From NCBI GenBank assembly GCA_045562535.1, contig JBJKVP010000001.1, forward strand, positions 1-64,000: a stretch of 64,000 nucleotides of DNA, given 5' to 3'. The stretch's first letter is position 1, and each line of letters begins with the position of its first letter. The notes beneath the pieces are model-generated. The model did no database searches and was not told the DNA's origin. It saw nothing but the letters and a program-made list of their open reading frames with translations. Positions 32,947-42,293 of this stretch are shown here, piece by piece. The position numbers and the translations under genes are program-made. The DNA comes from UBA6926 sp045562535 (GTDB lineage: Bacteria; Chloroflexota; Dehalococcoidia; UBA6926).

Positions 32947-33936
32947 TTGATAATTACAAGGACGCCCTACAGGATTTCATTCTTCGGAGGGGGCACCGAC
33001 TATCCTTCATGGTACCGAGAAAACGGTGGCCAAGTTCTCGCAACATCTATAGATAAGTATTGCTATATAACTTGCCGCTTCCTCCCGCCCTTTTTCGAAC
33101 ACTCAATCAGATTAGCCTACTCCGAAATAGAACTTTGCAATACCATAGATGAAATTAAACATCCTTCCATTCGAGAAACGTTGCGAAATGTAGGTATAAA
33201 TTCGGCAATAGAAATTCACCATGATGGTGATATGCCTGCAAGATCCGGAATTGGATCAAGCTCATCGTTCACCGTTGGTCTCTTAAACGCACTATCAAGT
33301 TTAAACAATGAAGATATTACAAGAGAACATCTTCTAAATAGAAGCCTTCTGATAGAGCAAGAAATACTTCAAGAAACCGTAGGGTCTCAGGATCAAACGA
33401 TGGCTGTCCACGGGGGCTTCAATCACATTACATTTAGTGACCAAGGGAAAATTTCAGTTAATAAATTAACAGTCCCATCTGAAAATTTATCATCGTTGAA
33501 TTCCCATCTAATGCTATTTTTCACCGGCTTGACCCGTATGGCTTCATCAATCGCTTTAACATATATCAATGATTTACAAAAAAATGAAGTACGATTAAAG
33601 AGGATGTCTTCAATGGTTGACGAGGGCATCAATATACTTCAAAACAACAAAAACCTAGATGGCTTTGGAGAATTGCTGCACGAAGGATGGATGGAAAAAA
33701 AATCTTTGGGAACCGAGATTTCGACTGAGGCCATTGATTCAATATATGATCTAGCAAAATCTGCTGGGGCAACAGGCGGGAAATTGATTGGAGCGGGTGG
33801 TGGTGGTTTTCTGTTACTTTTTGCCAAACCAGAAGTACAAAATAACATCAGATCTTCACTCAAAGGATTAACTGAAATCCCATTCAAATTTGAAGAACAA
33901 GGTAGCACTATAATATTCAAAGATACGAAAAAATGA
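32947..33936 (+). CDS. hddA: D-glycero-D-manno-heptose 7-phosphate kinase (HddA-like, GHMP family)
   Basis: A 329-aa GHMP kinase. The opening RTPYRISFFGGGTDYPSW is typical of HddA and related sugar kinases. ARSGIGSSSSFTVGLLNAL is the ATP phosphate loop, and KLIGAGGGGFLLLFA is motif 3. It would phosphorylate the anomeric position of the heptose 7-phosphate made by GmhA. The start is TTG 32947. A fucose or other sugar kinase is possible by family, but the GmhA and GmhB neighbours favour heptose. Confidence 0.85.
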   Translation: MIITRTPYRISFFGGGTDYPSWYRENGGQVLATSIDKYCYITCRFLPPFFEHSIRLAYSEIELCNTIDEIKHPSIRETLRNVGINSAIEIHHDGDMPARSGIGSSSSFTVGLLNALSSLNNEDITREHLLNRSLLIEQEILQETVGSQDQTMAVHGGFNHITFSDQGKISVNKLTVPSENLSSLNSHLMLFFTGLTRMASSIALTYINDLQKNEVRLKRMSSMVDEGINILQNNKNLDGFGELLHEGWMEKKSLGTEISTEAIDSIYDLAKSAGATGGKLIGAGGGGFLLLFAKPEVQNNIRSSLKGLTEIPFKFEEQGSTIIFKDTKK

Positions 33937-34007
33937 TTGATAATGCCGCATCAACTCTCTAACATCAAAAATATACATAGGTAGGAAAGCAGAGCACAGG
34001 AAAGCCA

Positions 34008-34937
34008 ATGAAAAAGGATAGTAAAATCTTCGTAGCAGGTAGTGGTAATTTCATTGGTTCCAGCATCGTTAGAGCTCTTACCCGATATGGTTATACCAAC
34101 ATAACTGGTGAAGGGGCTGAAGAACCCGATTTAAGAGACAAAAATGCTGTGAAACAATTTTTTAATGACACCAGGCCAGAGTATGTTTTTAGTGCAGCAG
34201 GAGAAATCGGAGGGATTGGAGCTAATCAGGAAACTCCAGCGTTTTTCATGCTTGATAATCTCCTAACTGAATCCCACATTATTAGCGAAGCACATAATTC
34301 AGGCGTAAAAAAATTAATATATTTGGCTAGTTCTTGTACTTACCCAAAAGAATCCACACAACCCATGAAACCGGAATACTTGATGACAGGTCCACTAGAG
34401 CCAACAAGTGAGTTTTATGCAACAGCAAAATTAACTGGGATCAAATTATGTGAAGCTTATATGCAACAGTATGGCGACAGTTTTCATAGTGTAATCCCAG
34501 CAAATCCTTTTGGACCAGGTGATAGTTTTGATGCTGAAAATGGACATGTTATAGGGGCTTTAATTAGAAAAATACATACTGCTCAGCAATCGAGATCAGA
34601 CTCTATCACAGTTTGGGGTACTGGAAAACCAAGAAGAGATTTCATATTTATAGATGACCTAGGAGATGCGTGCGTGTTTGCAATGGAGAATTATACAGGA
34701 TCCTCCCCTTTAAATTTGAGTATTGGTGAAGACGTTTCCATACGTGATCTAGCTAATATGCTGATAAATTTAAGCGGTTTTCAAGGGGAAGCAAATTACG
34801 ATCTTTCAAAACAAGATGGGATGGCTATTAAACTTTTGGATGGATCTGAATTAAAAAATTTGGGTTGGCGACCTTCAATTTCTATAGAGGATGGTTTGGA
34901 TCAAACCAATAAATGGTTCGTAGAAAACCATTTATAG
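34008..34937 (+). CDS. GDP-L-fucose synthase-like epimerase/reductase
   Basis: A 309-aa extended SDR closely resembling GDP-L-fucose synthase (Fcl/WcaG). It has the N-terminal VAGSGNFIGSSIVRAL, then EIGGIGANQETPAFF, the epimerisation cysteine in ASSCTYPKES, YATAK with the catalytic Tyr/Lys, and the histidine in NGHVIGALI. The enzyme would convert a GDP-4-keto-6-deoxy sugar by 3,5-epimerisation and 4-reduction. No GDP-mannose 4,6-dehydratase lies in the window, and similar enzymes modify GDP-heptose in other bacteria. Both substrates remain open. Confidence 0.83.
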   Translation: MKKDSKIFVAGSGNFIGSSIVRALTRYGYTNITGEGAEEPDLRDKNAVKQFFNDTRPEYVFSAAGEIGGIGANQETPAFFMLDNLLTESHIISEAHNSGVKKLIYLASSCTYPKESTQPMKPEYLMTGPLEPTSEFYATAKLTGIKLCEAYMQQYGDSFHSVIPANPFGPGDSFDAENGHVIGALIRKIHTAQQSRSDSITVWGTGKPRRDFIFIDDLGDACVFAMENYTGSSPLNLSIGEDVSIRDLANMLINLSGFQGEANYDLSKQDGMAIKLLDGSELKNLGWRPSISIEDGLDQTNKWFVENHL

Positions 34938-35017
34938 ACAAATTTAGTGTTTATTAGCCAATATTATTTGCGTAGTAGGATGTCTAAGAGTTTTAATATA
35001 CCTGGAGGTAATAGAGT

Positions 35018-35824
35018 ATGGATTTAGATCTTATTGAAAAGAACTGCACCTCAAGTATATTTGATCTCTTAGAACTCCACGGCATTGGTCATTCAGGAGG
35101 TTCATTATCAGTTCTTCAAGTACTAATTTCGCTCTATTTTGAAATCGCAAACGTCGAGCCTAATAATCCTAAATGGCCACAGAGGGATAGGGTTGTTCTA
35201 TCAAAAGCGCACGCAACAGAAGCTATGTATGCAGTCCTCGCTGAAAAGGGTTATTTCGAAAAAACAAGGTTTAATGAGTACCTGCGTCTAGGATCAGATA
35301 TTCAAGGGCATGTAGAAATATCTACCCCGGGGGTAGAGTACTCTGGTGGTGCCCTAGGGCAAGGTATTACCTTCGCGTGCGGCTTAGCATACGCAGCAAA
35401 GGTTCGTGGAGAGAATCACAAGGTTTATGCTGTCTTGGGTGATGGTGAATGCCATGAGGGTTCCGTTTGGGAAGCAGCTATGTTTGCTTCTCATTATAAT
35501 CTAGACAACCTTTTCATCGTTATTGATAACAATCACTACGCGGACCATGGAGATGTCGACGAGATGATGAACCTTCAACCATTCGAAGAGCGTTGGGCTG
35601 CTTTTGGATGGGAAACTCAATTTGTTGAAGAAGGGAATAAGATTTCTGCAATCACCAATGCCCTAAAAAGCTTTGAACAACGTGATAAACCAAAATGTGT
35701 CATCGCAAATACCGTTAAAAATTATGGTGTTCCTATGTGGGAAGAAAAACATCTGCATCAAGTTGCAGGAGACTTATTATCTGAAGGTGTCAAACAAGGT
35801 AGGAGGTTACTTCATGCTCGATAA
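35018..35824 (+). CDS. Transketolase, N-terminal (TPP-binding) subunit
   Basis: A 268-aa half transketolase carrying the diphosphate-binding part: GHSGGSLS near the start, LSKAHATEAMY, and the TPP motif GDGECHEGSVWEAAMFA followed by VIDNNHYA. It needs the C-terminal subunit encoded next; the two frames overlap by 11 nt. Transketolase makes sedoheptulose 7-phosphate, the substrate of GmhA in this locus, so a dedicated supply role is plausible. SD CTGGAGG precedes ATG 35018. Confidence 0.88.
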   Translation: MDLDLIEKNCTSSIFDLLELHGIGHSGGSLSVLQVLISLYFEIANVEPNNPKWPQRDRVVLSKAHATEAMYAVLAEKGYFEKTRFNEYLRLGSDIQGHVEISTPGVEYSGGALGQGITFACGLAYAAKVRGENHKVYAVLGDGECHEGSVWEAAMFASHYNLDNLFIVIDNNHYADHGDVDEMMNLQPFEERWAAFGWETQFVEEGNKISAITNALKSFEQRDKPKCVIANTVKNYGVPMWEEKHLHQVAGDLLSEGVKQGRRLLHAR

Positions 35825-36791
35825 GATCGAGTTGGGCAAAATGCGAGAAGCATATGCAGACACCGTTATCGAATTGGCAAAAACAGACCCTAATATTGTT
35901 TTTGTATCGGTGGACTGTGGTAGTCACGAAAGAGAATTCTTTAGAAAAGAAGGTAAAGGAAGACTGATCGAAGTAGGAATAGCAGAAGCTAATTCAGCAG
36001 TCGTTGCAGCTGGAATGGCTGCCGAAGGTTTCAAACCACACGTACTAAATTTTGCTTACCTTCTAGAAAGAATGTACAACCAGATAAGCCAAAGCATCGC
36101 GCAAGATTCTTACGATGTCAAAATAGCAGCTTACTACGCCGGAATATGGGGTATCGGTGGCAGATCACATAATTGCATCATTGATCTTTCAATGATGCGA
36201 GCGTTACCCAATTTCACAATATTCACACCAGCTGATTACTGGGAGACTAAAGCAATAGTAAAGAAGGCTAACTCAATAGATACCCCAACTTATGTCAGGC
36301 TTTCCGGTGTACCTACACCAAAGGTATTTGATGAAGAACCTGATTTTCAACCTGTCAGGGTAATGGAAAGTGGAAGTAGCTGTACCATCTTTTGCCACGG
36401 CACAATGGTCCACGAATCACTAATGGCGAATAAATTAGGTGACTTAAACGCTCACATAGTAAACGTATCGCAAATTAAGCCATTACCTAAACAAGAAATA
36501 CTCCGGGAAGCACGAAAAACCGGTAAGGTAGTTGTTGTGGAAGAGCATAGCAAGATCGGTGGCCTAGCAGAGGCAATATCTACTTTAATAATTGAGAACG
36601 AACCAATGCCTATGAAAGTAATAGGAGTCGATGATATTTACCCCTTATCAGTGCTGATGGAGGAACCTGATGTATATAAGTATTATGGAATATCATCAGA
36701 AGATATAATCAAAACAGTCGATTTGATGACTGGTTACGAAAATCGGGATCCCGATTTTTTCACCTCCTATAACGCAAATATCGGAGACTAA
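35814..36791 (+). CDS. Transketolase, C-terminal (pyrimidine-binding) subunit
   Basis: A 325-aa partner of the preceding protein, with the PYR and C-terminal domains. The catalytic glutamate that activates TPP lies in EVGIAEANSAVVAAGMA, and YYAGIWGIGGRSHN and FTPADYWETKA are typical. The frame opens upstream at 35673, but ATG 35814 is the true start: AGGAGG lies 7 nt before it and the protein then begins like the family. A DXS-type or other split TPP ketolase is less likely. It overlaps the N-subunit stop. Confidence 0.88.
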   Translation: MLDKIELGKMREAYADTVIELAKTDPNIVFVSVDCGSHEREFFRKEGKGRLIEVGIAEANSAVVAAGMAAEGFKPHVLNFAYLLERMYNQISQSIAQDSYDVKIAAYYAGIWGIGGRSHNCIIDLSMMRALPNFTIFTPADYWETKAIVKKANSIDTPTYVRLSGVPTPKVFDEEPDFQPVRVMESGSSCTIFCHGTMVHESLMANKLGDLNAHIVNVSQIKPLPKQEILREARKTGKVVVVEEHSKIGGLAEAISTLIIENEPMPMKVIGVDDIYPLSVLMEEPDVYKYYGISSEDIIKTVDLMTGYENRDPDFFTSYNANIGD

Positions 36792-36793
36792 AA

Positions 36794-37738
36794 TTGAAGT
36801 ATGGAAAAATACTGGTAACTGGAAGCTCAGGAGTACTAGGCTATGGTTTCAAAAAAATTGTGGCCAAATTCCCGTCTACAGAGTTTGTTTTTAGTAATTC
36901 CTCTGATTGTGACCTGACAAATGCTGGTCAAACTAGTTCTTATATCGAAAAAGTTAAACCCGATGCGATAATACATCTGGCTGCTTTCAGTGGTGGGGTA
37001 GCTTTAACAAAAAAGTACCCTGCAAAAATGCTCAGAGACAATTTATTAATGACTATAAACATACTAGAGGCTTCTATAAACAATGACATTCAAAAATTGC
37101 TTCTAACACTTTCTTCAGGCATGTATCCTCCGCAGGCCCGTATACCAATAAAAGAAGAATATATCCATGAAGGATCCGCTCATGAATCTAATTACAGTTA
37201 CTCCTACGCCAAAAGAATTATGGACCCAGCAATACAAGCATATAGAGAAGAATTTGGGCTAAATGTCATCGGTTTAGTTCCTAATGGTATATTTGGAGAG
37301 TTTGATGACTTTAGATTTGAAAGTGCTGTGATGGTTTCATCTCTTGTAAGGAGATTTTATGAGAATATTGATTCTGGTGAGGATATAGTTGTATGGGGTG
37401 ATGGATCACCGCTGAGAGAATACACTTACGCGGAAGATTTAGCTAATGTTTTTATTTGGTGCTTAGAAAACTATGACTCTCCAGATATTCTAAATGTTGG
37501 CTCTACAGAAGAACATTCTGTTAAAGAAATTGCCCTCATAATATCGGATATAATGGGTATCAATAAAAATCGTATTAAATTTGACGAATCAAAGCCTAGT
37601 GGGGTTCATAGGAAAAGTACAGACAACTCTAATTTTTTACAAATTTCCCATCATGAATATACTCCCTTTCGTGAAGGGATTGAAAAAACCATTGAGTGGT
37701 TTAAGGCTAACTACCCATCTAACGTTCGAATTGATTAG
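36794..37738 (+). CDS. GDP-fucose-synthase-like SDR lacking the epimerase cysteine
   Basis: A 314-aa extended SDR of the same group as 34008-34937 (HLAAFSGGVALTKKYPA, YSYAKRIMDP, WGDGSPLREYTYAEDL). The NAD site is ILVTGSSGVLGYG. The position of the epimerisation cysteine in SSC-YP is glycine (LSSGMYPPQ), so it may only reduce a 4-keto group, or act as a 2- or 4-epimerase. It starts at TTG 36794, 2 nt after the transketolase stop, and is therefore coupled to it. Confidence 0.8.
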   Translation: MKYGKILVTGSSGVLGYGFKKIVAKFPSTEFVFSNSSDCDLTNAGQTSSYIEKVKPDAIIHLAAFSGGVALTKKYPAKMLRDNLLMTINILEASINNDIQKLLLTLSSGMYPPQARIPIKEEYIHEGSAHESNYSYSYAKRIMDPAIQAYREEFGLNVIGLVPNGIFGEFDDFRFESAVMVSSLVRRFYENIDSGEDIVVWGDGSPLREYTYAEDLANVFIWCLENYDSPDILNVGSTEEHSVKEIALIISDIMGINKNRIKFDESKPSGVHRKSTDNSNFLQISHHEYTPFREGIEKTIEWFKANYPSNVRID

Positions 37739-37752
37739 AGAGGCTCTAAGAA

Positions 37753-38733
37753 ATGATGTACCGTGATCTGGGCAATACTGGACTAAAGGTATCTGAGGTG
37801 GGATTTGGAACCTGGGGATTAGGCGGGGACTCGTATGGGACCACAAACGATACAGAATCCATCACAGCTTTAAACGTTGCTTACGAGAAAGGCTGCAATT
37901 TTTTTGATACCTCAGATTTATACGGTGAAGGTCATAGCGAAACCATACTTCAAAGAGCTTTAGGGCAACACAGAAAACAAATTGTCATCGGGACAAAATT
38001 TGGGATGCTTCCCCATATTGGTTTTGATATGAAACAGGATTTTTCAAATGAACATATCGAAAAGGCATTACATGCGAGTTTAGAGAGATTAAATACGGAT
38101 TACGTTGATATATATCTTTTCCATAGTCCTTCAAGAAATCAAATAGAACACAGTGAGACTTCGATAAAATTACTTACTGATCTAAAAAAACAAGGGAAAA
38201 TTAAGGCAATAGGCGTTTCTGCAAGATCGCCTGAAGATGCCCTTTGGATAGTAGAACATACGGGGATTCAAATAGTAGAACTAAATTTTAACCTAATTGA
38301 TCAAAGAGCAATTGAATTAAATATATTTAACAAGGCAGCGAAAAAAGGCGTTGGTATCATAGCGAGAACTCCCTTATCGTTTGGTTATCTCTCGGGAAAA
38401 TTAAGTGGCAACGAAGTATTCCCCCAAAACGACCACCGAAGCAACTGGCCTTTAAAACAGCGAGAGCTTTGGGCCAAAGCCCCCAAATTATTTGATATAT
38501 TAAATGAGGGAAAGCAGCGTACATTAACGCAACTTGCTTTACTTTTCTGTATCGCGGATCCGGCAGTTTCGACGGTAATCCCAGGGATGCTTAGTTCAAA
38601 AGAAGTTATAGAAAATATGGAGATCAGTATCTTAGATAAATTGAACTCGGCTGAACTTACCAAAATTCGTAATATATATAAGGAGAATAGGTTTTATGAC
38701 CCGACAGCAAAAATGGTTAATAATTCTAATTAA
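37753..38733 (+). CDS. Aldo/keto reductase
   Basis: A 326-aa NADPH-dependent aldo/keto reductase. The tetrad is visible: Asp in FFDTSDLYG, Tyr in the same segment, Lys in IGTKFGM and His in YLFHSPSR. It would reduce a keto or aldehyde group. Its place among sugar-nucleotide genes suggests a keto-sugar substrate, but the family is too broad to say. Start ATG 37753 or 37756. Confidence 0.82.
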   Translation: MMYRDLGNTGLKVSEVGFGTWGLGGDSYGTTNDTESITALNVAYEKGCNFFDTSDLYGEGHSETILQRALGQHRKQIVIGTKFGMLPHIGFDMKQDFSNEHIEKALHASLERLNTDYVDIYLFHSPSRNQIEHSETSIKLLTDLKKQGKIKAIGVSARSPEDALWIVEHTGIQIVELNFNLIDQRAIELNIFNKAAKKGVGIIARTPLSFGYLSGKLSGNEVFPQNDHRSNWPLKQRELWAKAPKLFDILNEGKQRTLTQLALLFCIADPAVSTVIPGMLSSKEVIENMEISILDKLNSAELTKIRNIYKENRFYDPTAKMVNNSN

Positions 38734-38738
38734 CCCAC

Positions 38739-39560
38739 ATGAATGATCCATTAGTAACAATTATCACGCCGTTATTAAACACTGCTAAATATGTAGAGAG
38801 CAGCGTAGAAAGCGTATTAACCCAAGACTACCAAAACGTAGAGCACCTTTTGGTAGATGGCGGCTCTACAGATGGTTCAGACACAATAGTTAGAAGGTAC
38901 GAAGACAAATACCCCGGGAAAGTCCGGCTTATAGAAGCACCAAGCAGTACGGTGGCTGAGGCTTGGGAAATAGGGTATCAAAAAGCAAAAGGTTCTATAT
39001 TGGGTTCTATAGGAGCAGATGATACGTGTGAGCCCGGAGCCATCAAAGCAGTAGCTAATCTATTAAAAGAAGATCCAAGCATTAATGTCATACAAGGACA
39101 CTGTGACGTTGTTTCTCCTCAAGGAGATTTAATTATGCGTAATGAGGCAACCAAATTTGATGTTCAGGATTTCATAAATACAGCTTATTACGTAGCAACG
39201 CCTTCAGTTTACTATCGATATGAAGTTATAGAAAAAATTGGAGGGTTATCAATAAGTGGAGACGATTTTGACGTAATGATCAGAATGGCCCAATTATATG
39301 ATTTCTTTCCTGTAGACCAAGTGTTTTCAAAACTTATGGTTAGGGAAGGAACGGCATTTAAATCAAAGGATTTCAACAAAAGGAAAGAATCTTATTATCA
39401 AACATACCTTGTAAGTAAAAAATATGGTGGTAGTCGATGGTCTCCTCTCGCCAAAAGATATTACGTAGCCAAGGTGCTCGAGGTTATGAAATTACAAAGA
39501 TTTTTCCCGATCATAAGGCAATTATATAGGTGGTTAAGAGGCGTAAAACTGAGCGATTAA
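38739..39560 (+). CDS. Family 2 glycosyltransferase
   Basis: A 273-aa GT-A-fold inverting glycosyltransferase. VTIITPLLNTAKYVESSVES and VDGGSTDGSDTIV form the nucleotide-sugar site, and GSIGADDTCEPGA holds the DxD-like motif. There is no membrane segment, although the C-terminal basic/aromatic helix (RFFPIIRQLYRWLRG) may touch the membrane. It would add one sugar to the lipid-linked glycan on the cytoplasmic face. Confidence 0.85.
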   Translation: MNDPLVTIITPLLNTAKYVESSVESVLTQDYQNVEHLLVDGGSTDGSDTIVRRYEDKYPGKVRLIEAPSSTVAEAWEIGYQKAKGSILGSIGADDTCEPGAIKAVANLLKEDPSINVIQGHCDVVSPQGDLIMRNEATKFDVQDFINTAYYVATPSVYYRYEVIEKIGGLSISGDDFDVMIRMAQLYDFFPVDQVFSKLMVREGTAFKSKDFNKRKESYYQTYLVSKKYGGSRWSPLAKRYYVAKVLEVMKLQRFFPIIRQLYRWLRGVKLSD

Positions 39561-39581
39561 CGAAGGGAACAGGAAAACCGA

Positions 39582-41117
39582 TTGCAAAACGAGAAAATTC
39601 CCATATATAAGTCAACCATTTTTCGTGGAATTTCACTTAACTATATCCATCTGGTAATAACTGGTCTTTCACTATTGGTATTAACACCTATAATGCTGGA
39701 ATATTTAGGGAAATCTGGTTACGGGCTATGGTCAGCTTTTATTGGAGTTATAGGATATTTCGGTCTTTTAAATTTCGGGTTTCAGACTGCTACCGCTAAA
39801 TATACAGCAGAATATACCACTCTAAAAAAGTTTGAGCAGTTGAGCACTGTTGTATCCACCATCTTAGTGCTTTTTATATTTATTTCACTAGGGATTTCTA
39901 TTTTCTCTGCAGGATTTTCCTCTTATGCCGTTACTCTATTAAATGCGCCCGCTGATTTAGTTTCTCAAGGACGGATTGCCTTTATTCTTTTGGGTGTAGC
40001 GGTCGCTGTAAGAATTTCAGGAAGCGTATTTGGTAATGTTATCTACGGACATGAAAGAGTAGACCTCCTAAAGGGGTTCGGTATCGCCCAAATAGTCTGC
40101 AATTTCATTCTAACTGTACTTTTCCTCATGATAGGATTGGGACTTATTGGGGTTGGTCTAGCATTCCTTATAAGCTTACTAGTGCTCACAATTCTCTATA
40201 TGATCCACATAAATCAAGCTAATTACAAAGAGCGTTTAAACCCTAGACTATACAACTATAAAACCTTGAAGCAGATAGCTCCTTATAGCCTGAGGTCTTT
40301 TCTGCTGAATCTGACATCCAGGATACTTTACCAAACAGATAACATTGTAATAGCAATATTTAGAGGCCCGGGATCTGTAAGTTCGTATGCAGTTGCCTAT
40401 AATCTTATGTTCAATATGACATACTTAGCATCAGTAATATCTGAAACGATTTTTCCTAGATTTTCTAGCCTTTATGCATTAGATGAAAAACAAACCTTAC
40501 GAGAAATATTTGTTGCAACGACCAAATTATCATCCGGTATTGGTTCTATTATCGCCTTATTCTTATTATTGGAAGGAACGAGCTTCTTAAATCTATGGGT
40601 TGGAGAATCCAATACAGTCGATAAAGTTACCCTCATTATGTTCGCCCTAATGTCTATTATCCACACTGCATTTACCCCAGCAGGTCTACTGCTTCAAGGC
40701 ATAGGTGAAAATAAAGGCTTTACGATATCAGAAACTACAAATGCAATTATTAATATAATTCTTTCCATTATCTTAGTAATACAATATGGTGTTTGGGGTG
40801 TGGCGGCTGCAACATTAATCTCTCATATTTTGACAAGTTCTTGGGTTGTACCTTTATTAGCATCAAAGCACATAAACCTACCAATAGGTAAATATTTTGT
40901 TCCAGGGATTTTAAAACCTACCCTACTAATACTACCAACATTAGCTACACGGCAAATTTTAGATAACATACTGCCAATACAAAATATACCTATAGAAATC
41001 ATCATTACATTTTGTACAATAATTGTTGTATATGTCCCACTGTTTTACTTTTTCGCTCTTACAAAAGAAGAGCGTATAAAATATAAAGAATATATCCTAG
41101 CAGTAATAAAAAAATAG
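39582..41117 (+). CDS. Polysaccharide flippase (Wzx/PST family)
   Basis: A 511-aa protein with 12-14 hydrophobic segments and few charged loops, a typical oligosaccharide-lipid flippase. The N-terminal FRGISLNYIHLVITGLSLLV and later ILYQTDNIVIAIFRGPGSVSS segments match the MOP/PST superfamily. It would move the lipid-linked repeat unit across the membrane. No Wzy polymerase or Wzz-type chain-length regulator is recognised in the locus, so the product may be a single unit used for protein glycosylation. TTG start. Confidence 0.85.
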   Translation: MQNEKIPIYKSTIFRGISLNYIHLVITGLSLLVLTPIMLEYLGKSGYGLWSAFIGVIGYFGLLNFGFQTATAKYTAEYTTLKKFEQLSTVVSTILVLFIFISLGISIFSAGFSSYAVTLLNAPADLVSQGRIAFILLGVAVAVRISGSVFGNVIYGHERVDLLKGFGIAQIVCNFILTVLFLMIGLGLIGVGLAFLISLLVLTILYMIHINQANYKERLNPRLYNYKTLKQIAPYSLRSFLLNLTSRILYQTDNIVIAIFRGPGSVSSYAVAYNLMFNMTYLASVISETIFPRFSSLYALDEKQTLREIFVATTKLSSGIGSIIALFLLLEGTSFLNLWVGESNTVDKVTLIMFALMSIIHTAFTPAGLLLQGIGENKGFTISETTNAIINIILSIILVIQYGVWGVAAATLISHILTSSWVVPLLASKHINLPIGKYFVPGILKPTLLILPTLATRQILDNILPIQNIPIEIIITFCTIIVVYVPLFYFFALTKEERIKYKEYILAVIKK

Positions 41118-41135
41118 AAAATTCGGGGATCTACT

Positions 41136-42278
41136 ATGGTCGTTACTAATGATTTGCATATATGTTTTATAGCATCCCTAGACAGTATCCACACCCGCCG
41201 TTGGATAAAATATTTTTCAGACTTAGGATATATTATTTCCGTGATCGATTATTCGAATTTTTCTATCACAGATAATAAGGATCTATTACAAAATATAACA
41301 GTATACAAACCCCTGAAAATCAATACGAAATCGAAAGCCATAGATACGATATTAAGGCTACTCCTGCTGCCAATTAATTCTTGGAAACTCTCCAACATTA
41401 TTAATAAGCTTAAGCCCGACATCGTCCACTCTCATTACATCAATGATTGGAGCTTTATAGGAGCAATACATTTTGATGGCCCATTAGTGACTACCGCGTG
41501 GGGCTCCGACATATTGAGTACGAACCTTTTAGCAAAAATATCAAAAGTTTTCAAAAAATATGTCATGGGGAAAAGCACAATTATTACCTGTGACGGACAT
41601 TTTATACGTAGTTCAATAGAAAATTTTGGTGTGGAGCCATCAAAAATAGAGATTATAAATTTTGGTACTGATACAGAATTGTTCAATCCAAAACATAGGC
41701 TACCCAAACACAATCTAGAATTAATAGATAAAGGATCCATAAATGTCATCAGCTTAAGAAATCTGGAACTAATTTATGATATTGATTCCTTAATATTAGC
41801 TACCCCAGAAGTCTTAAAAACATATCCAAAAGTCAATTTCATCATATGCGGCACAGGCAATGATGAAAAAAGATTGAAGCTATTGGCTAAGTCCGTAGGA
41901 ACTGACGGTAATATTAAGTTTGCCGGAGCTATCAAACAAAAAGATTTACCAACGCTATTGGCTAATGCCGATATATATATTTCCACAGCTCTATCCGATG
42001 CAGGTTTATCTGCAAGCACAGCAGAGAGTATGGCTTCAGGAACCGCAGTAATAGTAACAGAGGGCAGCGACAATCATATTTGGATTGATGACGGCAACAG
42101 TGGTTACCTAATTCCACACAAAAGTCCTGGTATTTTAGCTACTAAAATCATTAACTTAATTGAAAACCCTGAAAAACGGACCTCGTTTGGGGAAAAGGGA
42201 CGTAAAAAAATAGTAGAAGATAACAATTGGAACACTGAAATGAATAAAATGAAGAATATTTATGAAAACTTAAAGTAG
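41136..42278 (+). CDS. Family 4 glycosyltransferase
   Basis: A 380-aa GT-B retaining glycosyltransferase. The N-terminal domain has HICFIASLDSIHTRRW and VHSHYINDW. The C-terminal donor domain has GTGNDEKRLKLLA and the E-x7-E region within SDAGLSASTAESMASGTAVI, in which the first acidic position is aspartate. It acts in the cytoplasm on the growing lipid-linked glycan. Confidence 0.83.
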   Translation: MVVTNDLHICFIASLDSIHTRRWIKYFSDLGYIISVIDYSNFSITDNKDLLQNITVYKPLKINTKSKAIDTILRLLLLPINSWKLSNIINKLKPDIVHSHYINDWSFIGAIHFDGPLVTTAWGSDILSTNLLAKISKVFKKYVMGKSTIITCDGHFIRSSIENFGVEPSKIEIINFGTDTELFNPKHRLPKHNLELIDKGSINVISLRNLELIYDIDSLILATPEVLKTYPKVNFIICGTGNDEKRLKLLAKSVGTDGNIKFAGAIKQKDLPTLLANADIYISTALSDAGLSASTAESMASGTAVIVTEGSDNHIWIDDGNSGYLIPHKSPGILATKIINLIENPEKRTSFGEKGRKKIVEDNNWNTEMNKMKNIYENLK

Positions 42279-42293
42279 AAAAGACAGTTATAA

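Noticed and set aside
35673..35813. 47-residue N-terminal extension of the transketolase C-subunit
   Set aside because: It lies inside the upstream gene, has no SD and no family match; ATG 35814 with AGGAGG is clearly the start.
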